Source: an uncultured Clostridia bacterium
GTDB lineage: Bacteria > Bacillota > Clostridia > Oscillospirales > CAG-272
DNA length: 31,623 bases
Assembly: GCA_947624945.1 (NCBI GenBank)
Contig: CANQMJ010000006.1
Span: 1 to 31,623, forward strand
Direction of reading: 5' to 3'
Position numbers and translations under genes: made by a program. Below the pieces are notes generated by a model. The model was not told the origin of the DNA and made no database searches. It was given only the letters and a program-made list of their open reading frames with translations. How positions within the stretch are numbered: the stretch's first letter is position 1; each line of letters opens with the position of its first letter. Shown one piece after another: positions 13,401 through 23,436 of the stretch.

Positions 13401-15659
13401 ATGTCAACACTTATAATCATGGAGTCGCCGACGAAGGCGGCTACTGTCAAGGGCTATCTCGGCAGCGGATACCGCGTCGTGGCGTCTAAAGGTCACGTGC
13501 GCGACCTGCCGAAGAGCACGCTGGGCGTCGACATCGAAGACAATTTCAAGCCGAAATATATAAATATACGCGGCAAGGGTGACTTGATCCGCGAGCTGCG
13601 CCGCGAAGCGAAGAGCGCCGACCGCGTCCTGCTCGCAACGGACCCCGACCGCGAGGGCGAGGCTATCGCGTGGCATTTGTCCGAAACGCTCGGCATACCC
13701 GTCGACGGCAAGCAGCGCATCACGTTCAACGAGGTCACAAAAACTGCCGTCAGGGAGGCGATAAAGAAGCCGCGCTCTATCGACATGGGGCTTGTCAACG
13801 CGCAGCAGGCGCGCCGCATACTCGACCGCATCGTCGGATATAAGCTGAGCCCGTATCTTTGGAGCACGGTGCGCAGCGGACTTTCCGCGGGACGCGTGCA
13901 GTCCGTGGCGACGCGCATCATAGTCGAGCGAGAGAACGAGATACGCGCGTTCGTGCCGCAGGAATACTGGACAGTCGACGCCGATCTCATAACGACCGAG
14001 GGCGAGCGGTTGACGGCGCGTTTTTATGGCGACAAAAACGGCAAGATCACGCTGTCGAATGAAACCGAAGCGAGGGCTGTCGCGGACGCGTCCGAGGCGG
14101 CGGGATTTGTTGTTTCCGAGATAAAGAACACGACGAAAATGCGTCAGCCCGCGCCGCCGTTCACGACGTCGACGATGCAGCAGGAGGCGTCACGCAAGCT
14201 GAATTTCCAGTCCGGACGCACGATGAGAGCGGCGCAGGAGCTTTACGAGGGCGTCGACGTCGGACGCGAGCTCGGCGGCACGCAGGGTCTTATAACATAC
14301 ATGCGTACCGACTCTGTCCGCATCGCGTCCGAGGCGCAGACGGCGGCGCTCGACTATATAAAAGATAAATACGGCGAGCGGTATGCGCCGAAGACTCCGC
14401 GCGTATACAAGGCGAAGGCGGGCGCGCAGGACGCGCATGAGGCGATACGTCCCGTCAACCTTGCGCTCGAGCCGACGAAGATACGCAAGATGCTGTCCGC
14501 GGACCAGTACAGGCTTTATAAACTGATATGGAACCGTTTCATCGCAAGTCAGATGGAGTCGGCGGAGATCGCGGCGGTCACGGCGAATATAAATTCGGGC
14601 GAGTACGTATACCGTGCGAGCGGGAGCACCGTGAAATTCCCCGGATTCCTCGCAGTATACGAGGAATCGACGGACGACGAAAAGGACACGGAGCACGACG
14701 AGCATATGCTGCCGAAGTTAAGCGAGGGTGAGACGCTCAAAAATGATAAGATACGTCCCGAGCAGCATTACACCGAGCCGCCGGCAAGGTATACGGAGGC
14801 GTCGCTTATAAAGCTGCTCGAGGAGCTCGGGATCGGCAGGCCGAGCACATATCTGATGATAGTGCCTACGATAACGCAGCGCGGTTACGTCGAGCGGTCG
14901 GGCAAGTCGCTTTTGCCGACGCAGCTCGGCGAGACGACGACGAAGCTGATGAAAGAGAGTTTTCCGGACATAGTCGATTACAAATTCACCGCTCACATGG
15001 AGGACCGCCTCGACGAGATAGAGGACGGCGAACTTTCGATGCAGGAGGTGCTGTCCGAGTTTTACGACGGATTTTCAAAGGAGCTCGACGAGGCGAACGC
15101 CAACGCCGTGAAGCAGGAGCTGCCGCCGGAGGAGACAGACCTTATATGCGAGAAATGCGGCGCGAAGATGATAGTCAAGAGCGGTAGATACGGCAAGTTC
15201 GCCGCGTGCCCGAACTATCCGACGTGCAAGAATACGAAGCCTCTCGACAAGCCGAAATCCGAACGCGCCGCATCTGACGGCGAGCAGGCGGCAGTCGAAA
15301 AGACGGACATGAAGTGCGAGGTGTGCGGCGGCGCGATGGTGCTGCGTCACGGCAGATACGGCAATTTCTACGCTTGCGAAAACTACCCGACGTGCAAATT
15401 CACGCGTCCGTACGGACAAAAGATCGACGTCAAGTGCCCGAAGTGCGGCGCGGATATAATGACGCGCTGGGGACGCTCCAAGACGATGTTTTACAGCTGC
15501 ACGCGCTATCCCGACTGCGACTTTTCGTCGTGGGACCGCCCGACGTCGGAGAAATGTCCGAAGTGCGGCGGCATGCTGTACCATAAAAAAGGCAAAAATC
15601 TGCTCATATGCAAGACGGAGGGCTGCGGCTACAAGCGCGAGACGGAGGGCGAGAGTTGA
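13401..15659 (+). CDS. topA: DNA topoisomerase I (type IA)
   Basis: TopA relaxes negative supercoils by cutting one strand through a 5'-phosphotyrosine. The 752-residue product starts with TOPRIM (LIIMESPTKAATVKGYL with catalytic E8; DPDREGEAIAWHL), then the strand-passage domains with active-site Tyr300 in TYMRTDSVRIA. The C-terminus from residue 583 holds four tetracysteine zinc ribbons (CEKCGAK, CEVCGGA, CPKCGAD, CPKCGGM), the last short. ATG at 13401 has AAAGGA 7 nt upstream; an in-frame ATG at 13365 lies within the direct repeats without a ribosome site and is rejected. The stop overlaps the TTG start of trmFO, so the two genes are translationally coupled. Confidence 0.97.
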   Translation: MSTLIIMESPTKAATVKGYLGSGYRVVASKGHVRDLPKSTLGVDIEDNFKPKYINIRGKGDLIRELRREAKSADRVLLATDPDREGEAIAWHLSETLGIPVDGKQRITFNEVTKTAVREAIKKPRSIDMGLVNAQQARRILDRIVGYKLSPYLWSTVRSGLSAGRVQSVATRIIVERENEIRAFVPQEYWTVDADLITTEGERLTARFYGDKNGKITLSNETEARAVADASEAAGFVVSEIKNTTKMRQPAPPFTTSTMQQEASRKLNFQSGRTMRAAQELYEGVDVGRELGGTQGLITYMRTDSVRIASEAQTAALDYIKDKYGERYAPKTPRVYKAKAGAQDAHEAIRPVNLALEPTKIRKMLSADQYRLYKLIWNRFIASQMESAEIAAVTANINSGEYVYRASGSTVKFPGFLAVYEESTDDEKDTEHDEHMLPKLSEGETLKNDKIRPEQHYTEPPARYTEASLIKLLEELGIGRPSTYLMIVPTITQRGYVERSGKSLLPTQLGETTTKLMKESFPDIVDYKFTAHMEDRLDEIEDGELSMQEVLSEFYDGFSKELDEANANAVKQELPPEETDLICEKCGAKMIVKSGRYGKFAACPNYPTCKNTKPLDKPKSERAASDGEQAAVEKTDMKCEVCGGAMVLRHGRYGNFYACENYPTCKFTRPYGQKIDVKCPKCGADIMTRWGRSKTMFYSCTRYPDCDFSSWDRPTSEKCPKCGGMLYHKKGKNLLICKTEGCGYKRETEGES

Positions 15660-16987
15660 GACGCGTCAGAGTCGTCGGCGCGGGACTCGCGGGCGCCGAG
15701 GCTGCGTGGCAGGCATCAAGGCTCGGCGTTGACGTTGAGCTGTGGGAGATGAAGCCGCAAAAGCGCACGCCCGCTCACAAAGCGGACGGAATGGCGGAGC
15801 TCGTCTGTTCAAACTCGCTGCGCTCCGACGATGTGAACAACGCGGTCGGACTGCTCAAAGCGGAGATGCGGATATTAGGCTCGCTCATAATGGAGGCGGC
15901 TGATGCGTCGCGCGTCCCTGCGGGAACGGCGCTCGCCGTCGACAGGAAAAAATTCTCCGCATATGTGACCGATAAAATCGAAAGTCTGCCGAGCGTGACT
16001 GTTGTGAGACGCGAGATGACGGTGGTGCCGAACGACGGCGTTGTGACCGTTATCGCGACGGGACCGCTCACGAGCGAACCGCTCGCAGAGTCTATACGGG
16101 GTGAACTCGGTATAGAAAATCTTCACTTTTTCGACGCTGCCGCGCCTATCGTGGATGGCGCGTCCGTCGACCTTGACCGCGCGTACTTCTACTCGCGCTA
16201 CGGCAAGGGCGACGCTATGGATTACCTGAACTGTCCGTTTACGAAAGATGAATACGACGCGTTCTACGATGCGCTCGTGACGGCGCGCACGGCGGAGCTT
16301 CACGGCGACGACGGCGACCTCACGGTGTTCGAGGGATGTATGCCCGTCGAGGTGATGGCGGCGCGCGGGCGCGATACGCTGCGGTTCGGACCGATGAAGC
16401 CTGTCGGACTGCCGGACCCGAAAACGGGACGCGAGCCGTATGCGGCGGTGCAGCTTCGCCGCGAGAACGTCGCGGGAACAATGTACAATCTTGTCGGATT
16501 TCAGACTCATCTTGCGTTCCCGGAGCAGAAGCGCGTATTCTCGATGATACCGGGACTCGAAAACGCCGTTTTTCTTCGCTACGGCGTGATGCACAAAAAC
16601 ACATATATCAATTCGCCCGGCACGCTTTCGCGGACGTATTCGCTGATAAAGCGTCCGGAGATATACTTCGCCGGACAGATGACGGGCGTCGAGGGTTATG
16701 TCGAAAGCGCTGCGTCGGGACTGTATGCGGGCATAAACGCCGCGAGGCGTGCGCTCGGCATGGACGAGCTTATTATTCCGGCGACGACGATGACGGGAGC
16801 GATGGGGCAGTTTGTAGCCGTCGGCGGGTTGTCGGCTGATTTCCAGCCGATGAACGCTAACTTCGGCATAATCGAGCCGCTCGATCATCGTGTAAAGGGC
16901 GGCAAACGCGCGCGAAACGAGGAGTATGCGCGCCGCGCGCTCGAAGCTGCAAATGAAATAAAGAAAATAATGGAGGAGACGAGATGA
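15656..16987 (+). CDS. trmFO: Methylenetetrahydrofolate-tRNA (uracil-5-)-methyltransferase TrmFO
   Basis: This FAD- and folate-dependent enzyme makes 5-methyluridine at position 54 of tRNA. The 443-residue product has the dinucleotide-binding VVGAGLAGAEAAW at its N-terminus, C51 in ELVCSNSLRSD and C228 in FEGCMPVEVMAARG (the two functional cysteines of the family), RFGPMKPVGL, and the closing GQMTGVEGYVESAASGLYAG. The start is TTG at 15656-15658, overlapping the topA TGA, with GGAGG 7 nt upstream. Reading from this codon gives the canonical N-terminus, while upstream in-frame codons add an unconserved stretch inside topA. Its stop overlaps the plsX ATG. Confidence 0.95.
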   Translation: MRRVRVVGAGLAGAEAAWQASRLGVDVELWEMKPQKRTPAHKADGMAELVCSNSLRSDDVNNAVGLLKAEMRILGSLIMEAADASRVPAGTALAVDRKKFSAYVTDKIESLPSVTVVRREMTVVPNDGVVTVIATGPLTSEPLAESIRGELGIENLHFFDAAAPIVDGASVDLDRAYFYSRYGKGDAMDYLNCPFTKDEYDAFYDALVTARTAELHGDDGDLTVFEGCMPVEVMAARGRDTLRFGPMKPVGLPDPKTGREPYAAVQLRRENVAGTMYNLVGFQTHLAFPEQKRVFSMIPGLENAVFLRYGVMHKNTYINSPGTLSRTYSLIKRPEIYFAGQMTGVEGYVESAASGLYAGINAARRALGMDELIIPATTMTGAMGQFVAVGGLSADFQPMNANFGIIEPLDHRVKGGKRARNEEYARRALEAANEIKKIMEETR

Positions 16988-18015
16988 GAATACTGATCGA
17001 CGCTATGGGCGGAGATAATGCGCCCGACTGTGTGATAGACGGCGTATGCCTTGCCAAAGGTGAGCTCGGCGGGTCGGTCGATCTCACGCTTATAGGTGAT
17101 GAGCAAAAAATACGGTCGTATGCGAAAGACCGCATGCTGTCGCTCGACGGGATAGACATAGTCCACACCGACGTCGCGATCGGAATGGAAGAAAATCCGA
17201 TGGCGATGGCGAAGGGGAAAAAGGAATGCTCGATGGCGATAGGACTCAAAATGCTGTCGCCCGTCGGCGTCGGACGCAACAAATACGGTATGACGGGCGA
17301 CGCATTCGTCTCAGCGGGAAGCACGGGCGCGCTCCATATGGGCAGCTCGCTTTTTGCGGGCAGGATAGCGGGCGTACGCCGTCCCGCGATAGCGGTGATC
17401 CTGCCGTTTTCAAAGCCCGTTCTCATGCTCGACTCGGGCGCAAATCCCGACGCAAGGGGCGATTATATGTGCCAGTGGGCGATAGCGGGTTCCGCGTACA
17501 TGAGCGCGCTGATGGGCATACAGTCGCCGCGCGTCGGACTTTTAAATAACGGCACCGAGGAATGCAAGGGCAACGAGACGGCGGTCGAGGCGCATAAGCT
17601 TTTGTCCGAGGCGAACATAAACTTTGTCGGCAACGTCGAGGCGCGCGACATACCGTTCGGCGTTTGCGACGTGCTCGTCTGCGACGGATTCACGGGCAAC
17701 GTCGTTTTGAAGCTGACGGAGGGCGTCGGTAAATTCATATTCTCATGTCTGCGGGACGTTTTTGAAACGAGTCTGCGGACTAAGCTTGCGTACATGCTCG
17801 TGAAGCCTCAGCTCAAAGCGATGAAGAAGCGTCTCGACTCGTCCGAGTACGGAGGCGCGCCGCTTTTGGGACTCGATAAAACTGTCATAAAGGCGCACGG
17901 CAGTTCGGACGGCAAAGCGATATGCAACGCGATACTTCAGGCGAAAAAGTGCGTTGAAAGCGACGTCGTCGGCGTCATGAAAGCCGCGCTCGGCGAAAGC
18001 GGGGAGCAGTCATAA
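16984..18015 (+). CDS. plsX: Phosphate acyltransferase PlsX
   Basis: PlsX converts acyl-ACP and phosphate to acyl-phosphate, the first step of phospholipid synthesis in the PlsX-PlsY pathway; it works at the inner face of the membrane. The 343-residue protein shows the family start MRILIDAMGGDNAP, GSTGALHMG around 118-126, NNGTEECKGN and NVEARDIPFG with CDGFTGNVVLK. The length is normal. ATGA overlap with trmFO and TAATG overlap with rnc indicate one translation-coupled operon. The acpP gene often found between plsX and rnc in Firmicutes is absent here. Confidence 0.96.
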   Translation: MRILIDAMGGDNAPDCVIDGVCLAKGELGGSVDLTLIGDEQKIRSYAKDRMLSLDGIDIVHTDVAIGMEENPMAMAKGKKECSMAIGLKMLSPVGVGRNKYGMTGDAFVSAGSTGALHMGSSLFAGRIAGVRRPAIAVILPFSKPVLMLDSGANPDARGDYMCQWAIAGSAYMSALMGIQSPRVGLLNNGTEECKGNETAVEAHKLLSEANINFVGNVEARDIPFGVCDVLVCDGFTGNVVLKLTEGVGKFIFSCLRDVFETSLRTKLAYMLVKPQLKAMKKRLDSSEYGGAPLLGLDKTVIKAHGSSDGKAICNAILQAKKCVESDVVGVMKAALGESGEQS

Positions 18016-18764
18016 TGGACATTGTCGTGACAAAAACGGAGTATCCGCTGCCGCTCGACGTGCTTGAGGAGCGCATCGGGTACAGGTTCGCGGATCGCGG
18101 GCTGCTTCTGCGTGCGGTGACGCATTCGTCATATTCAAACGAGAACCGCGAGCTCGACATGGCGTGCAACGAACGGCTCGAATTTTTCGGCGACTCGATA
18201 CTGTCGCTCATCGTGAGCGAGTATTTGTTCCGCGGCAACCGTTCGATGCGCGAGGGCGAGCTGACGCGTCTGCGCGCCTCTCTCGTCTGCGAGAATGCGC
18301 TCGCATCTTATGCGGAGAAGATAGGACTCGGCGAGTTCTTGTACCTCGGTCACGGTGAGGACAGAGGAAACGGGCGTCACCGCAAGTCGATAATATCGGA
18401 CGCGTATGAGGCGCTGCTCGCTGCCATCTACATCGACGACGAGACGCGCGGCGGCGACGGCAAGGGAGCCGTTGCGGGATTTCTACTTCCGTATGTGAAG
18501 GACGAGCTGTCGCACATTGGGAAGTCGACCGACTATTTTGACTATAAGACGCTTTTGCAGCAGGTCATACAGCAGGCGGAGGGCGAGCGGCTCGAATATA
18601 TCGTGACGGGTGAGTCGGGACCCGACCACGACAAGACGTTCGTGGTCGAGGCGCGGCTCAACAGCAACGTGATCGGTCACGGCAAGGGACGGTCAAAGCG
18701 CGCGGCGGAGCAGGACGCGGCGAAAGAGGCGCTCGAACTCTTCGGCGTCGACGCGAATGAGTAA
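18015..18764 (+). CDS. rnc: Ribonuclease III
   Basis: RNase III cuts double-stranded RNA, including rRNA precursors. The 249-residue protein has the signature NERLEFFGDS (52-61), the second acidic pair D129/E132 in SDAYEALLAAIY, and a C-terminal double-stranded RNA-binding domain (about 170-246, DYKTLLQQ to GKGRSKRAAEQDAAKEAL). The length is slightly above the usual 225-240. The ATG overlaps the plsX stop by one base, and the next gene starts inside its last codons. Confidence 0.97.
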   Translation: MDIVVTKTEYPLPLDVLEERIGYRFADRGLLLRAVTHSSYSNENRELDMACNERLEFFGDSILSLIVSEYLFRGNRSMREGELTRLRASLVCENALASYAEKIGLGEFLYLGHGEDRGNGRHRKSIISDAYEALLAAIYIDDETRGGDGKGAVAGFLLPYVKDELSHIGKSTDYFDYKTLLQQVIQQAEGERLEYIVTGESGPDHDKTFVVEARLNSNVIGHGKGRSKRAAEQDAAKEALELFGVDANE

Positions 18765-19782
18765 CAAAGCTGTGACGCGCCACGTCAATATCCCCGTCTT
18801 TATACCGCACCTCGGCTGCCCGCATATGTGCGTTTTCTGCAATCAGCGCACGATATCGGGCGTGCGTGAGTTCGACCCCGAATCGGTGCGCGATATCATC
18901 GACGGCGCGCTGTCGACGGTCGCGGCGGACGACGACTGCGAGATAGCGTTTTTCGGCGGTTCGTTCACGGGTATAGGCAGGGCGCTGATGGTGCGGCTGC
19001 TCGACATCGCCGAGGAATACGTCCGCTCCGGGCGCGTGTCGCGTCTGCGCTGTTCGACGCGTCCCGATTATATCGACGGCGATGTGCTCGATATACTCGA
19101 CGGATACTCGATGAAAACGGTCGAGCTCGGTATACAGTCTATGTCTGCGCGTGTGCTCGCGCTGTCGGAGCGAGGTCACAGCCCGGACGATTCGCGTCGC
19201 GCGGTCGCTATGCTGCGCGAACGCGGCTACACCGTCGGCGGGCAGATGATGGTGGGACTGCCGGGCTCGACGCGCGATGACGAGACAGAATGTGCGAGAT
19301 TCATCGCCGAGTCGGGGTGTGCCGAGTGCCGCGTTTATCCTACGCTCGTTTTCACCGATACGGAGCTTTGCCGCATGGAGGAAAGAGGCGAATATGCGCC
19401 GCTTTCGGTCGACGAGGCGGTCGAGCGCACAGCCGACGTGCTCGAAATATTCGATAAATATGGCGTCCGCGTCTTGCGCGTCGGACTTTGCGACGGCGAG
19501 AATCTTCACGGCAGCGAATTCCACTCTGGACCTAATCACCCGGCTATCGGCGAGCTCGCCGCGTCGCGGATTTTCATGCGCCGCATCGACATCGCGCTCG
19601 AAGGCTTGACACAGGGCGTGGACGTTGAAATACATGTGCCGATAGGCGCCGTTTCAAAGGCGGTCGGCAACCGCGGCGTAAACAAAGACGCGATAAAGAA
19701 TAAATATGCGCCGGCGCGTCTGCGCTTCGTCGGAGACGGCTCGCTCGGCGGATACGAAGTAAAGACTATCATCAAAGGCTGA
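18757..19782 (+). CDS. Radical SAM protein, ELP3-like, lacking an acetyltransferase domain
   Basis: A 341-residue radical S-adenosylmethionine enzyme. The 4Fe-4S motif is CPHMCVFC (C21, C25, C28), followed by NQRTISG, the SAM-binding FFGGSFTG, TRPDYID and LGIQSM. A C-terminal radical-SAM extension with VYPTLVFTDTEL and LRVGLCD resembles the ELP3/COG1243 group, which acts on tRNA wobble uridine in eukaryotes and archaea; the GNAT domain of ELP3 is missing. Homologs between rnc and smc are common in Clostridia, but I know of no established substrate. It overlaps rnc by 8 bp and is followed closely by smc, so it is co-transcribed with RNA-processing and chromosome genes. Confidence 0.9.
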   Translation: MSNKAVTRHVNIPVFIPHLGCPHMCVFCNQRTISGVREFDPESVRDIIDGALSTVAADDDCEIAFFGGSFTGIGRALMVRLLDIAEEYVRSGRVSRLRCSTRPDYIDGDVLDILDGYSMKTVELGIQSMSARVLALSERGHSPDDSRRAVAMLRERGYTVGGQMMVGLPGSTRDDETECARFIAESGCAECRVYPTLVFTDTELCRMEERGEYAPLSVDEAVERTADVLEIFDKYGVRVLRVGLCDGENLHGSEFHSGPNHPAIGELAASRIFMRRIDIALEGLTQGVDVEIHVPIGAVSKAVGNRGVNKDAIKNKYAPARLRFVGDGSLGGYEVKTIIKG

Positions 19783-19791
19783 TAATATAAC

Positions 19792-22700
19792 GTGTACTTA
19801 AAATCACTTGAAATGCAGGGCTTCAAGTCGTTCCCCGACAGGACGAAGATCGAATTCGATCACGGTACGACCGTCATCGTGGGACCGAACGGAAGCGGAA
19901 AATCGAATATAACGGACGCTATGCGCTGGGTGCTCGGCGAGCTGTCGAGTAAAAATATACGCGGCGCAAAGATGGAGGACGTAGTGTTCGCGGGTGCGGA
20001 CGGACGCAATCCGATGGGGTATGCTGAGGTGTCGATCACGTTCGAAAACACGGATGAGAACGGAAAGATCGACGTTCCGTACGACGAGGTCACGGTCACG
20101 CGCCGCTACTACCGCGCAGGCGACAGCGAATACTTCATCAACCGCCGCGCGTGCAGACTTCGCGACATAAACGAGCTGTTTATGAACACCGGCATCGGGC
20201 GCGAGGGGTACTCCATAATCGGACAGGGACGCATCGCGGAGATAATATCGCGCAAGAGCGATGAGCGGCGCGGCGTGTTCGACGAGGCGGCGGGTATTTC
20301 AAAGTTCCGCTATAAGCGCGCGGAGGCGGAGCGTCAGCTCGCGTCCGCGGAGGACAACATGCTTCGCGTCGGCGATATCCTTTCCGAGCTTGTGGGACGC
20401 GTCGGTCCGCTCGAAAAGGAAGCGGAAAAGGCAAGAAAGTATTTGGAGCTCTACGAACGCCACAAGCGCGCGGACATAACGCTGTCCGTATACGATATGG
20501 CGCGTCTGCGCGAGGAGCAGAAAAAAGCGGAGGACGATTACATTTTGTCCGCGCACGAGCTCGAAATGATAACGGACACAGTCGCCGGTCTCGAGGCGCA
20601 AAGCGAGCGCATCGCCGAGTCGTCGCAGGACAACAAATTGTCCTCGGAGCGCGCATATGAAAAGATACGCGCGCTGTCGGATACGCTTCGCCGACTTGAC
20701 GGCGAGTATCAGGCGATGAAAACGGACCGTACGCGCAGCGAGGCTCAGGCGGAGGAATACAGGACGAACGCGTCCGAAACGGAAAAGCTTATAGCGGACG
20801 CAGATGCGGAAGCCGAGGGCATGAAGCTGCGCCTCGGCGAAGCCGAGCATGCGTACGGCGACGCCGAATCGTCGCTGGCGGCGAAAAGGTCAGCGCTCGC
20901 GGACGCGGAGGCGAGGCTCGGAGAGCTTAACGGTAAACTCGAGGAGATGCTCCGCGAGCAGAAAAAGCGCGAGGACGAAGTCGTCGACTACAAGGTGCGG
21001 CTCAATGTGCTGAAAGGCTCGGCAAAGGCGGACGCGGAGAAAAACGCGTCTGTCGAGGGCGAGATAGAAAAGTACGCGGCACAGGCGGACGAATATAAGA
21101 AAAAGGCCGACGGCGAGTCAAAGACGGTCGCCGACTTTGAGACGTCGATCGCGGACGCCGCAAAGGTCATATCGTCGCTCGAATCAAAACTGCGCGAGAT
21201 AGAGGAAAAGATTGGCGACACATCGCGCAGAAAAGCGTCGTCAGACGCGTCGTCGCAGGCTCTGTCGCACAGGATAGACGCGCTTGTCAGACTTGAAGAA
21301 AACTTTGAGGGCTACGGACGCGCCGTCAAATACGTCATGGACGGCAGAGAGAATATACGCGGAGCCGTACACGGTCCCGTGTCGCGGCTCATAAACGTGC
21401 CTAACGAATACGTCACGGCAATAGAGACGGCGCTCGGCGGCAATTTGCAGAACATAGTCGTCGACGATGAAGAAACGGCAAAATCAGCTATTACATATCT
21501 CAAACGCGGCGGCGCAGGGCGCGCGACGTTTTATCCGATATCTGCGGTGCGCGCGCAGGAGCCGGGACGCGAGGTGAAGGACGCGGCGCGGTTTGCGGGA
21601 TATGTCGGCGTCGCGTCGGAGCTCATATCGTATGACAGCGTATACGACGGCATAATCAGATATCTGCTCGGCAGGACATGCATTTTCGACGACCTCGACC
21701 ACGCGACGACTGCCGCGAAAGCGAGCGGATATAAACTGCGCGCCGTCACGCTCGACGGACAGCAGATAAACGCGGGCGGTTCGTTCACGGGAGGCTCGCA
21801 ACGCCGCGACTCGGGCATGCTGACGCGTTCGGGCGAGATAAAGTCGCTGCGCGCCGAAAAGTCGCTCGCAGACCGCGAGACGGAAAAGCTGACGGACGAA
21901 CTTCGCGAGCTGACGAAGTCGCAGGAGCAGGCAAAGTCCGACATTGACGGCGAGCGCTCGCGCCGCGATATGATGGATGCAATGATGCGCGCAGCGATGT
22001 CGTCGCGCGACGCGGCGGCGGCGCAGTATGAGGCGACGGTATCGCTTATCGAACAGCTTCGCGGCGACATAAAGCTGCGCGAGGAGCTTTCGGGACGTTA
22101 CGAGAGCGATATGAAGGAGCTCTCGGAGCTGTGCCGTGCGGCGGAGGATGCATCGTCAAAGGTGCGCGCCGACAGGGAGAGGCTCGACATCGTTCGCCAT
22201 GAGACGGAGGACGAGAAGGACGCCGCGTCGTCGGCGGTGTCCGACGCGATGGTGGAGTTGACGCGGTGCGCGTCCGCAATAGATGCGGCGCGCGAGCTTT
22301 GCGCCGAGAAGTCGCGCAGACGCGACGAATACGTCTTGCAGCGCGACACGTTCACGGCTAAGGCGGACGAGATGACGGCGCGCGTCGGCGAGATAAAGAC
22401 ATGCGAAGAGGAAAACCGCGCCGAGTATGCGTCGGCGGAGGGTGAGCTTTCCAAAGTCGAGGACGAGCGCGCCAAGCTCGAATCGGGCAGCATGGAATAC
22501 GAGCGGCGTCAGACGGAGCTGCGCCGCAGGATACGTGAAAAAACGGACGAAAAGGAAAATGTCGTCCGCACGCACGTGAAAAACGAGCAGCGCAAAAACT
22601 CGCTTTCGGGCGAGGCCGAAAAGCTGTCAGCGCATATTTGGGACGAGTATGAGCTTTCGATGTCAGCGGCGGCGGAGCTCGATTATACGCCGGTGACAGA

Positions 22701-23409
22701 GGAAACGCGCGCCGAGACCGCGCGCGAGGAGCGCGAATGCAGAAACAAGCTGCGCGCGCTCGGTTCTGTCAATATCGGCGCTATCGACGAATATAAAGAG
22801 GTCGGCGAGCGGTACGAGTATCTGTCGCGTCAGATGGAGGATCTGCGCGCCGCAAAGGACGAGCTGACCGCCATCATCGACGGACTCAATGCAGACATGG
22901 AGAAGAATTTTTCCGACGCGTTTGCGCGCATAAACGAGCGGTTCGGTCAGGTATTCCGCGAGCTGTTCGGAGGCGGCGAAGCGGAGCTTTACCTCGTTGA
23001 CCCGGAAAACGTGCTGTCGAGCGGCATCGAGATAAAGGCGGCGCCTCCCGGAAAGGTGATAAAGAATTTGTCGCTTCTGTCGGGCGGCGAGCAGGCGTTC
23101 GTCGCGATAGCGCTGCTGTTCGCTATGATACACGTCAATCCCACGCCGTTCTGCATATTCGACGAGATCGAGTCGGCGCTCGACGAGGTCAACGTTGAGA
23201 GATTCGCCGCGTACGTCAAGCGCTATTCGGACAAGATGCAGTTTGTCATAATCACGCACAGACGCGGTACGATGGAGACGGCGGATTCGCTCTACGGCAT
23301 AACGATGCCGCGGCACGGCATATCGCGCGTTCTGACGCTCGACCCGGGCGACATGGAGGCGAAGGACAAGTACGCGTCCGAACCGACAGCGGAAACGGAA
23401 AATGAATAA
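19792..23409 (+). CDS. smc: Chromosome segregation ATPase SMC
   Basis: SMC forms the condensin core that loops and separates the chromosome with ScpA and ScpB. The 1205-residue product starts MYLKSLEMQGFKSFPDRT and has Walker A GPNGSGKSN (31-39), a first coiled coil (about 165-500), the hinge (about 500-685, including GGSFTGG near its end), a second coiled coil, then the ABC signature LLSGGEQ near residue 1096 and Walker B FCIFDEIESALDE around 1119-1131. The start is GTG at 19792 and no strong ribosome site is seen; AAAGG lies 13 nt upstream. scpA and scpB are not in the window. The length is normal for the family. Confidence 0.97.
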   Translation: MYLKSLEMQGFKSFPDRTKIEFDHGTTVIVGPNGSGKSNITDAMRWVLGELSSKNIRGAKMEDVVFAGADGRNPMGYAEVSITFENTDENGKIDVPYDEVTVTRRYYRAGDSEYFINRRACRLRDINELFMNTGIGREGYSIIGQGRIAEIISRKSDERRGVFDEAAGISKFRYKRAEAERQLASAEDNMLRVGDILSELVGRVGPLEKEAEKARKYLELYERHKRADITLSVYDMARLREEQKKAEDDYILSAHELEMITDTVAGLEAQSERIAESSQDNKLSSERAYEKIRALSDTLRRLDGEYQAMKTDRTRSEAQAEEYRTNASETEKLIADADAEAEGMKLRLGEAEHAYGDAESSLAAKRSALADAEARLGELNGKLEEMLREQKKREDEVVDYKVRLNVLKGSAKADAEKNASVEGEIEKYAAQADEYKKKADGESKTVADFETSIADAAKVISSLESKLREIEEKIGDTSRRKASSDASSQALSHRIDALVRLEENFEGYGRAVKYVMDGRENIRGAVHGPVSRLINVPNEYVTAIETALGGNLQNIVVDDEETAKSAITYLKRGGAGRATFYPISAVRAQEPGREVKDAARFAGYVGVASELISYDSVYDGIIRYLLGRTCIFDDLDHATTAAKASGYKLRAVTLDGQQINAGGSFTGGSQRRDSGMLTRSGEIKSLRAEKSLADRETEKLTDELRELTKSQEQAKSDIDGERSRRDMMDAMMRAAMSSRDAAAAQYEATVSLIEQLRGDIKLREELSGRYESDMKELSELCRAAEDASSKVRADRERLDIVRHETEDEKDAASSAVSDAMVELTRCASAIDAARELCAEKSRRRDEYVLQRDTFTAKADEMTARVGEIKTCEEENRAEYASAEGELSKVEDERAKLESGSMEYERRQTELRRRIREKTDEKENVVRTHVKNEQRKNSLSGEAEKLSAHIWDEYELSMSAAAELDYTPVTEETRAETAREERECRNKLRALGSVNIGAIDEYKEVGERYEYLSRQMEDLRAAKDELTAIIDGLNADMEKNFSDAFARINERFGQVFRELFGGGEAELYLVDPENVLSSGIEIKAAPPGKVIKNLSLLSGGEQAFVAIALLFAMIHVNPTPFCIFDEIESALDEVNVERFAAYVKRYSDKMQFVIITHRRGTMETADSLYGITMPRHGISRVLTLDPGDMEAKDKYASEPTAETENE

Positions 23410-23436
23410 CTGCAACACTTAAAGGAAACATGCACT

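Noticed and set aside
15608..15655. Earlier start for trmFO inside topA
   Set aside because: The extra residues are unconserved; the TTG at 15656 has an ideal GGAGG and gives the standard flavoprotein N-terminus.
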